This document shows positions 56,930-64,000 of a stretch of DNA of 64,000 bases, piece after piece (position 1 is the first letter of the stretch; each line of letters opens with the position of its first letter). A program made the translations under genes and the position numbers. Below the pieces are notes generated by a model that worked only from the letters and a program-made list of their open reading frames with translations, did no database searches and was not told the DNA's origin. The DNA is from Tetracladium setigerum (taxonomy: Eukaryota; Ascomycota; Leotiomycetes; Helotiales): assembly GCA_031472005.1 (NCBI GenBank), contig PZJY01000011.1, positions 1,302,001-1,366,000 of the forward strand. Direction: 5' to 3'.

Positions 56930-59485
56930 ATGGCAGCCCTCGGAGAGAACTTGCTCGGGATAGTGAACAAACTCCAGGATTTGGTTTTCAACACTATTGG
57001 CAATGATAGCTTGGATCTTCCCCAGATTGTACGACAAAACCTTCCGGTCCTATGCAATGGCACTAACAAACTCTTCCGCAGGTCGTTGTTGGATCACAGT
57101 CCTCTGGAAAGTCATCCGTCCTCGAAAACATAGTCGGTCGAGACTTTCTGCCTCGAGGCAGCGGCATCGTTACTCGAAGACCTCTCATCCTCCAACTCAT
57201 CAATGTTCCAACGGACGACGACTCCGACGAACCTCACACAGCATCCGCAGTAGCATCCCAACCAGAATGGGCCGAGTTCCACCATCTACCAAATCGAAGG
57301 TTTACTGAATTTCAAGATGTTAAGCGGGAAATCGAGAACGAGACGGCAAGAATTGCAGGAAACAACAAAGGCATAAACCGACAACCGATAAATCTCAAAA
57401 TCTACTCGCCACACGTCCTGAGTCTGACACTCGTGGATTTGCCCGGTCTTACAAAGGTACAGTAGTAATAGGATTTGGACGGGAATGCTCTGGGCTGACA
57501 TGAGGGATAGGTTCCAATTGGAGATCAGCCAACAGATATCGAAAAGCAGACACGAAACCTCATCTCCGAATACATTGCCAAACCAAACAGTATTATCCTG
57601 GCAGTTTCACCCGCAAACGTCGATATTGTGAATTCGGAAGCGTTAAAGCTGGCTCGTCATGTTGATCCTCTGGGACGGAGAACGATTGGTGTTCTTACCA
57701 AGGTGGACTTAATGGACCATGGAACAAACGCCCTGGATATTCTCTCCGGGAGGGTCTACCCTTTGAAACTAGGATTTATTGGAGTTGTCAACCGATCGCA
57801 ACAAGACATCCAAGGAAACAAATCTCTTTCTGAGGCATTGAAGTCCGAGGCGGACTTTTTCAAGCATCACCCAGCATACCGAAACATGGCCAACGCTTGC
57901 GGTACCCAGTTTCTGGCAAAGAGCTTGAATACAACTTTGATGGCCCATATCCGCGAGAGATTGCCCGATATCAAAGCTCGACTGAACACTCTGATGGGGC
58001 AAACACAGCAAGAGCTTGCTAGCTACGGCGACATGCACTTCAGCGGCAAGGAGCACAGGGGATCTTTGGTTCTGCAATTGATGACTCGCTTTGCTTCGTC
58101 TTTCATCTCTTCCATCGATGGTACTTCTACCGAGATCTCCACCAAGGAGCTTTGTGGTGGCGCAAGGATCTACTATATTTTCAATTCGGTCTTTGGAAAC
58201 TCTCTGGAAACGATCGACCCAACAACAAATCTTTCGGCTCTCGATATTAGAACAGCAATCCGCAATTCCACGGGACCCCGGCCTAGTCTTTTTGTCCCAG
58301 AAATGGCATTCGACCTCTTAGTCAAGCCCCAGATCAAGCTTCTTGAGGTGCCCAGTCAAAGATGTGTTGAGCTCGTTTATGAAGAACTTATCAAGATTTG
58401 TCATACCTGCGGCTCGACCGAATTAACACGCTTTCCTAGACTGCAAGCAAAGCTTATAGAAGTCGTTTCGGATCTCCTTCGCGAGCGTCTGGGTCCTTCT
58501 TCCAGCTATGTGGAGTCCCTCATATCGATACAACGGGCATACATTAATACCAATCACCCCAACTTCCTCGGAGCAGCCGCTGCTATGAGCAATGTTGTTT
58601 CCAACAAGCAGGACAAGGAACGGAAAAAGCTTTTGCAAGAAGAGCGCGAAAAACGAGAAAAACGCCGTCTGAAGGAGCTTGGAGCCAATGGGGCTGATAC
58701 GCCTGAAGATGAAGAAGAAAACGAGAAGATTGAGACTCTGCCCATCCGAAAGCACCTTCAGAAGAGCGGAAGGAGCATGTCACCAGCCATTCGAGAGAAT
58801 GGAACAAACAGCATTGCAAGTGCAATGAACGGACGGGCCAGTTCCCCCAGTAGGTTCAATGGCCAAGCATCTGGGGGACCAAAAGATTCATTCTTGAATT
58901 ACTTCTTTGGTGAAAAGGGTGGTAATCCATCTGGCTTACCGGGCCAAACCTCACAAAATCCAAACCTGGGCCGACATGTCAGTCAAAGCACAGAGCCAAG
59001 CTTTAGTCAGAGCATTCGAAGGCAGGAAGAGCGTCAGCACCGAACACCTGCTCAGCAGTCAAGGGAAGACGACTATCAACTTGGTCGTTCGCAAAGAGAC
59101 TATGATTACAACTCGCCATTTGTAGGTTATAATAAGCTCATATTCAAGTCTAGAGCTAATGTTTATACAGGGTGAAAACAATGAGCCAGCTCTTACCGAC
59201 AGAGAGGCAATGGAGACCGAGCTCATTCGGGCTCTGATTTCATCATATTTCAACATCGTGCGTGAGTCGATAGCTGATCAAGTTCCAAAAGCTGTGATGC
59301 ATCTCTTGGTGAACCACTCCAAAGATGTAGTCCAGAACCGACTTGTTAGTGAATTGTATAAGGAGAGTCTCTTCGAGGAGCTCTTGTACGAGGATGATGC
59401 AGTGAAGAAGGAGCGCGAGAAGTGCGAGAAACTGCTCAGGACTTATCGCGAGGCAGCTAAGATCGTGGGAGAGGTTGGGATATGA
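56930..59485 (+). CDS. VPS1: Dynamin-like GTPase Vps1
   Basis: Membrane-remodelling GTPase for vacuolar sorting, peroxisome fission and endocytosis. Exons 56930-57028, 57082-57456, 57511-59121 and 59171-59485; 799 residues, all phases intact. The G1 loop GSQSSGKSS starts just after the first intron. Also seen: GSGIVTRRPLILQL, G3 DLPGLTK, G4 TKVDLMD, the middle domain (YINTNHPNFLGAAAAM), and a C-terminal GTPase effector domain (ELIRALISSYFNIVRESIAD, then VPKAVMHLLVNHSKDVVQNR). The B-insert between middle and effector domains is Ser/Gln/Arg-rich and makes the protein about 100 residues longer than the roughly 700-residue yeast Vps1. The last intron falls at the end of this insert. Confidence 0.95.
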
Positions 59486-60332
59486 GGATGCCTCTGTAGG
59501 CAGGTGTTACGAATAGTTGCATAGGGCGCTTTGGGGAGGACGGGATCGTTGCCTTTGTAGAATACTGTATTGTCTTTTCCCGCTTGTCCATGGATGGAAC
59601 CATCTTCTCACAACTCTGGCACAACAGGCCACTCCCTTTTGGAATATGGTCGATGATTATACAAATACGGATCACGAGGTTTTCTTTCATTGTGGCCTGG
59701 GCCTTGAGACTACCTGATAACATTTTGCTTTGTGAGACACCTCGGCTGACAGAAGTGGCTGTGATCTATTTTGGACAGGCTGTCACGTACTTATGAATCG
59801 TGACATGACTGTTTCTGTGTACAGTGCCTAGGCAGGGAGAAGGTTTTATTTATGTAACAAGTATATAACTCAGGGCACAGGATGAAATCAACGAGATTCC
59901 GTCGACGCTATAAAACCTAGTCTTCCTTCTTTTTGTTGGTGCTTACCATTATTTGCTGCCCTTCCTTCGTACCTCGCCAGGTACCTCGCTACCTTTCTTC
60001 GTTCCTCGTTTGACAGGAACACCAACGGCGGTGACGCGCTCGCTTATCTGTTGCCGTCTTAGCGTCATCTCAACAAGAGCTCGCCCTCGCCCTCTCTGCC
60101 TGCCCTTCTCCACTTCACTGGCAAGTTGGAAACTCGTCTTCGCGGACAGTTCCTCGACATCGTCAACCTCCATTTTACCTTTCATCATCGGTGCTTTACT
60201 GCCGAGCACCAGTGTCGACGATTATATCTCTATAAGCGTCTGTACTGCGGCCTTGCAGCCCCTAACCCGCCCATTCAAGGAGTAGTTCAACCTCCCACCC
60301 CTCGACTGGACCCTGACTTTCAAATTCTCACG
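59486..60332. other. Intergenic, tandem genes
   Basis: VPS1 3' flank and the promoter/leader of the TLC gene. No gene seen. The frame upstream of the TLC start is open from 60126 but lacks family resemblance and is probably leader. Confidence 0.4.
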
Positions 60333-61466
60333 ATGAAGGACCCCTTTCCCATACCACCAATACCTTTGCTCAGCAAGGCTGTCCAGCCATTTGCCGACTA
60401 CTTCCATCTCACCACCCTTCCTCTCCACGTCCACGAAGTGCTCGGGTCGTTTCTCCTGTACAGCTTCATTAACTCGGTAGCCGCCCCGCGTCTTTCGAGA
60501 TGGATATTTCCAGTCAAGTACGCAAAGCTATCTCCTGAACGGAAGATTAACTGGGATGTACATGTGGTGTCTCTCTGCCAGAGTCTGTTGATCAACACTC
60601 TCGCTTTGTGGGTGATGTTCTTTGATGAGGACCGAAAGCACATGGACTGGCAGGAACGCATCTGGGGATATACTGGTGCCGCAGGCATGATACAAGGAAT
60701 GGCAGCCGGTTATTTCCTCTGGGATTTGGTCATCACACTCCAAAATGTCCGACTCTTTGGTTTCGGAATGCTGGCCCATGCACTCAGTGCTCTTCTTGTC
60801 TTCTCATTCGGATTCGTAAGTCCATCTGCTCGTATTGCATTTACCTGCTAACAGTCGTTTCAGCGACCATTCGTAAACTTTTATGGCTGTACCTTCATCC
60901 TTTACGAACTCTCGTCGCCATTCTTGAACTTCCACTGGTTCTTTGACAAACTAGACATGACCGGCTCCAAGGCCCAACTTTACAATGGCATTGCTCTTCT
61001 CATTACCTTCTTTTCTTGCCGTCTTGTCTGGGGAACATATCAGTCTGTACGCGTGTATCAGGATGTTTGGAAGGCACTGCACCACGTTCCGGCAACCGCG
61101 AACATCAACCACAGCCTGCTTAACAACGGCACCGCAGCTGCACAAGAAGCCGCCGCCGGCAAAAGCGCATTCCCAATCCATGAAGGTGTCATGCAATTTG
61201 CTGGCGAGGAGTTCGTTCCTCTTTGGCTTGCTTTCACCTACTTGGGAAGCAACATCGTCCTCAACACACTCAACTTCTACTGGTTCGGCAAGATGATAGA
61301 AACGGTCAGAAAGAGGTTCCAACCCCCCAAGGAACAGAGGCGAAAGGAAAAGGCCATTGCTACCAAGACTACTGGAGCAAGTGGGAAGACCACGATTGGC
61401 GCAGATGAGGTTGAAGTCAGACGACGAAATGTGGCAGAAGATGATGAAATTCCAGCAGTAAACTAA
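60333..61466 (+). CDS. TLC-domain ER membrane protein
   Basis: Exons 60333-60815 and 60864-61466; 361 residues. A TLC (TRAM/LAG1/CLN8) fold with about six helices: HEVLGSFLLYSFINSVAAP, VHVVSLCQSLLINTLALWVM, GMAAGYFLWDLVITLQNVR, MLAHALSALLVFSFGF, FILYELSSPFLNFHWFFDKL and YNGIALLITFFSCRLVWGTY. The DLVITL and FHWFFDK positions match the TMEM56/TLCD4 branch rather than ceramide synthase, since the Lag1 double-His motif is not present. The C-terminus is basic (KRFQPPKEQRRKEK) and cytosolic. Function in fungi is unknown; lipid-related by family. No frame problems. Confidence 0.82.
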
Positions 61467-63249
61467 AGACGCATCGCATGAAAGACGGGAACGGGAGCGA
61501 GGATATCGGGCGCATCGGCGTTGAGTAGGTATGTGTCTAGAACGGGTCATAATGGGATTCTCGGCGGCATTCTTGAAGTTTTGGATTGTGTTCTTGGACA
61601 GAGAGGCTGTGTGCCCTTTGCGATATTCTAGCTTTATGTAGTAGGTACGGGTTAGAACTTTGATAGGAGCGAGCGGTAGAGTAGGTTAGTTAGGTAGTTG
61701 GGCGGGCTGCCAATTCACGATAGTTCTCGCTCGTTCAAACCGTCGGTTTGGAGGCTTCGAATTTTTTAGAAAGAGTAAATTATTATCCTTTCCAACCAAC
61801 ACAATAATGGGACCATCCGTTCGCTGTCCCGCAACATTGGTAGGAAGGCTAGGGCGCCTTGTCCAACAAGGCTTCCGGCATTATTTCTTTTCCTCCCTTT
61901 GCATCGCAAACCAACACTCCTTACAGCCTCCCCCAAAAAAGAGAAAGACCAAACCTCAAAGGGCAAAGCCATGGCTCTGTTGTACAACATGATCGAGCGA
62001 ATTGATGGCAGTGCCAAGTAGTGGGAAGCCATCAGAATTCCGAGTCTCTGACATGCACCGATTGATTTCTCTGGAGTCTGGATAGGCTCGATCAAGACAG
62101 GGTACATTTCTCGCTGCCTTGGGAGCCGCTCGTTGCATGTCAAGTAGTGGTGGCTGAGAAGGTTTGGTGGGATGGGATGGGATGGAGGGGAGGAGGATTA
62201 TTGTGATGGAAAATCATCGGTTCGGCCTTTGAGTCCGGCTTACTTCTCTGCTTTCTCCTAATTCTGCGATGGTTTTCTTGTTTTTTTGTTGTTCTCGCGT
62301 GCGTGATATTAATAATGGGCGCGCATGGAATCCTCATTACTACTGTACACATCCTCGCATAGAGGTTGTTGGGGGCAAGGAAGGAGATGGTGAGATATCC
62401 AAAGATGTCATTATATTGTTTTCAAGATGGTGGTGATTGATGACTCTAGACGGATTACAATAGTCAGTACAGTAGGTACTACACTGTAGTACTTTGCAGT
62501 GATCTCAGATGGATCATTTGGTGTTCATGTTCCCCAGCTTCCCTTCTCATGCGCCCCTCTGATCCTCACCAATAGACTTCCATCGGTCTTCTAGAACTCG
62601 ATGCATCGCTTCCCTTTAGGTACTGTACAGGACAGTACCCCAAGTTCGGCGTACCATGACATAAAATCTTCAGGGTTGCGATGCAGAGTGCAGACAAAGG
62701 GTGTGGGGTGAGAGAGAATGATGAGCTTCTTTCCCCCATTATCTTTCAACCAAACTGGATAGTGTTCATGAGCTGTTCATTCCAATCATCTGGCTTTCTC
62801 TTTCCGCTTATCTGCATCTACTCCGTAGCCTCTCAAACTCGAGGTCGTGCCTCCAGAGACCATACCCGTGTCACCGCGCCGCTGGTAAATGGTGATCGAC
62901 ATCTCCGGACTGTAGTATAACAACCCTTGCGCCCCCCCCGCATCTGACGCCTTGCCGCCGTTTTGACGTCTGATGCCTTTTTTTCGCAAAGCTCCGCCCG
63001 CCGTCCTTCCTTTCTCTTGTCATAGTTAACATAGGCCTGTTGCTATGGTTGCGCACAACCCAAGGATTGTTCGTCCTGATGGTTCCTCGTTTAATAGGAG
63101 GTAATATATATTTAAATCATTTACTTCTTTCTACACTTGTCGAGTACTGTCCATGTTTGTGGTTTAAGTTGTGCTTTGCCGTACTTTTTCTAACAAAACA
63201 TGCGATGCTGTTTAGGTCACAGTATGGAACGGATGAAAGCGAATCTACA
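61467..63249. other. Intergenic, tandem genes
   Basis: 1.8 kb, the longest gene-free stretch apart from the iron promoter. Short open frames on both strands show no family. It contains several GTACTGTA/TACAGTA words (62341, 62467, 62622) including the inverted repeat listed separately. Confidence 0.4.
62619..62639. repeat. 21-base inverted repeat
   Basis: GGTACTGT-ACAGG-ACAGTACC: 8-base perfect arms around five bases, upstream of the sugar transporter. Same core word (TACTGT/ACAGTA) as the palindrome in the iron promoter. Confidence 0.6.
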
Positions 63250-64000
63250 ATGGAGATTCATTCCATTCACAACCTCAGCACCAATCTCGAGGGAAAGTTC
63301 GTCTACCGCTTTCTACTTTTCCCCATTTCCGCAACTTCCCCCGGTAAAATTACTAGGTAACTGATCATCAACACGACTATTAGAATCCAAAATCCCCTCG
63401 CCGGCCTCTCCACTGCTCTCCTCCTCCGCGAAGTCGAGGATTTCGCAAATGAACACGGTCTGGAGGAAGTGATACCTCTGCTAAGGAAAGGTGCATTGGT
63501 GGCACGCGACCCCGCGAATTATGAGGAGATTTCGGGACTGGAGAAGTTAGATGATGCAGAGGTGGAAGCTCTGCGGGATGAGGTGTTGCATAAATGGAGA
63601 CAGCCGTTTGCGCTGTATGCCACTATCGTCATATGTTCAATAGGAGCTGCGGTACAAGGCTGGGATCAGACGGGTAGGTCATCTTCTCGGGCATCAATTG
63701 CCTGTCTTAACATCCTGCAGGGACAAACGGCGCAAATCTGGAATTCCCGGAATACTTGGGCATCGGGAGGAAAACTTCTCGAAATGAATTCTTGATGGGA
63801 TTGATCAATGCTGCGCCATATATTGGATCTTGCTTCATTGGATGTTGGGTCTCGGATCCATTGAATAGCTACTGGGGCAGGAGAGGGACTATATTCGTGT
63901 CTGGGAACTTCTGTCTCTGGGCTGTGTTGGGGTCGGCTTTTGTGAGAACCTGGCCGCAATTGCTAATCTGCAGGATGCTACTTGGAATGTAGGTTCAACT
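63250..64000 (+). CDS. MFS sugar transporter, 5' part (runs off the window)
   Basis: Hexose/quinate-type sugar porter. The visible part covers the cytosolic N-terminus (NPLAGL, HGLEEVIPLLRKGALVARDP, HKWRQP) and helices 1-3, with SIGAAVQGWDQTG, GLINAAPYIGSCFIGCWVSDP and the sugar-porter loop NSYWGRRGTIF. Exons: probably 63250-63296 (weak GTTCGT donor), then 63384-63673 and 63721-63988, after which an intron donor GTAGGT starts and the window ends. The first exon and start ATG are the least certain part; everything from 63384 is firm. Helix 1 ends QTGTNGANLEFPEY, as in fungal porters. No frame breaks seen. Confidence 0.8.

Noticed and set aside
1..64000. Transposon, virus-derived or secondary-metabolite cluster
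   Set aside because: No transposase, reverse transcriptase, terminal repeats, polyketide/peptide synthase or capsid-like reading frames were recognised on either strand.
1..64000. RIP (repeat-induced point mutation) as the cause of broken genes
   Set aside because: RIP makes C-to-T changes and stop codons in repeats; here the breaks are single-base losses in single-copy-looking genes with no excess of in-frame stops.

Overview
The window is nuclear DNA of a filamentous ascomycete (Pezizomycotina). Genes have several short GT-AG introns with CTAAC-like branch sites just upstream of the acceptor, spacing is loose, and each gene has its own promoter. The set includes fungus-specific families such as the Fet3/Ftr1 iron pair, an LtrA-type membrane protein and an extended Vps1. 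A leotiomycete (Helotiales-type) source is my guess from sequence style, not something shown.

Layout, left to right: a small membrane protein (393-968, -); the kinetochore protein Mif2/CENP-C (+); a Ptc6-type PP2C phosphatase (-); the divergent multicopper ferroxidase Fet3 (-) and iron permease Ftr1 (+) around a 1.7 kb shared promoter with two exact ATCWGATAA-type GATA sites; Cog8 (-) head to head with a cytosine-deaminase-like amidohydrolase (+); an LtrA-domain membrane protein (+); a WW-domain protein with Gly-rich and Pro/Gln/Tyr-rich tails (+); an ER membrane protein possibly of the Pga1 type (-) head to head with alpha-tubulin (+); the endocytic scaffold Ede1 (+), an MFS anion transporter (+) and the endocytic adaptor Sla1 (+); a small membrane protein with a Gln-rich tail (+); AMP deaminase (-), a UDP-GlcNAc transporter (-) and the PP2A B subunit (-); a conserved hypothetical protein (+); a secreted PEBP (-); dynamin-like Vps1 (+); a TLC-domain protein (+); and the 5' part of a sugar transporter running off the right edge (+).

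Functionally these are mostly housekeeping genes. Two groupings stand out: reductive iron uptake (Fet3 oxidises Fe2+, Ftr1 imports Fe3+) and endocytosis/trafficking (Ede1 and Sla1 3.5 kb apart, plus Vps1, Cog8 and the UDP-GlcNAc transporter). No rRNA, tRNA, transposon, CRISPR or biosynthetic cluster was recognised.

The most striking observation is not a new pathway. Nine otherwise intact, conserved genes (Mif2, Ptc6, Fet3, LtrA, the Pga1-like gene, alpha-tubulin, Ede1, Sla1 and the PP2A B subunit) carry 13 frame breaks. All go in the same direction (one base missing), and all can be placed in or next to a G/C homopolymer. Adding one base at each break restores both the family sequence and the splice phases. 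The simplest reading is systematic G/C homopolymer under-calling in the assembly, so the predicted proteins from this window need correction before use.
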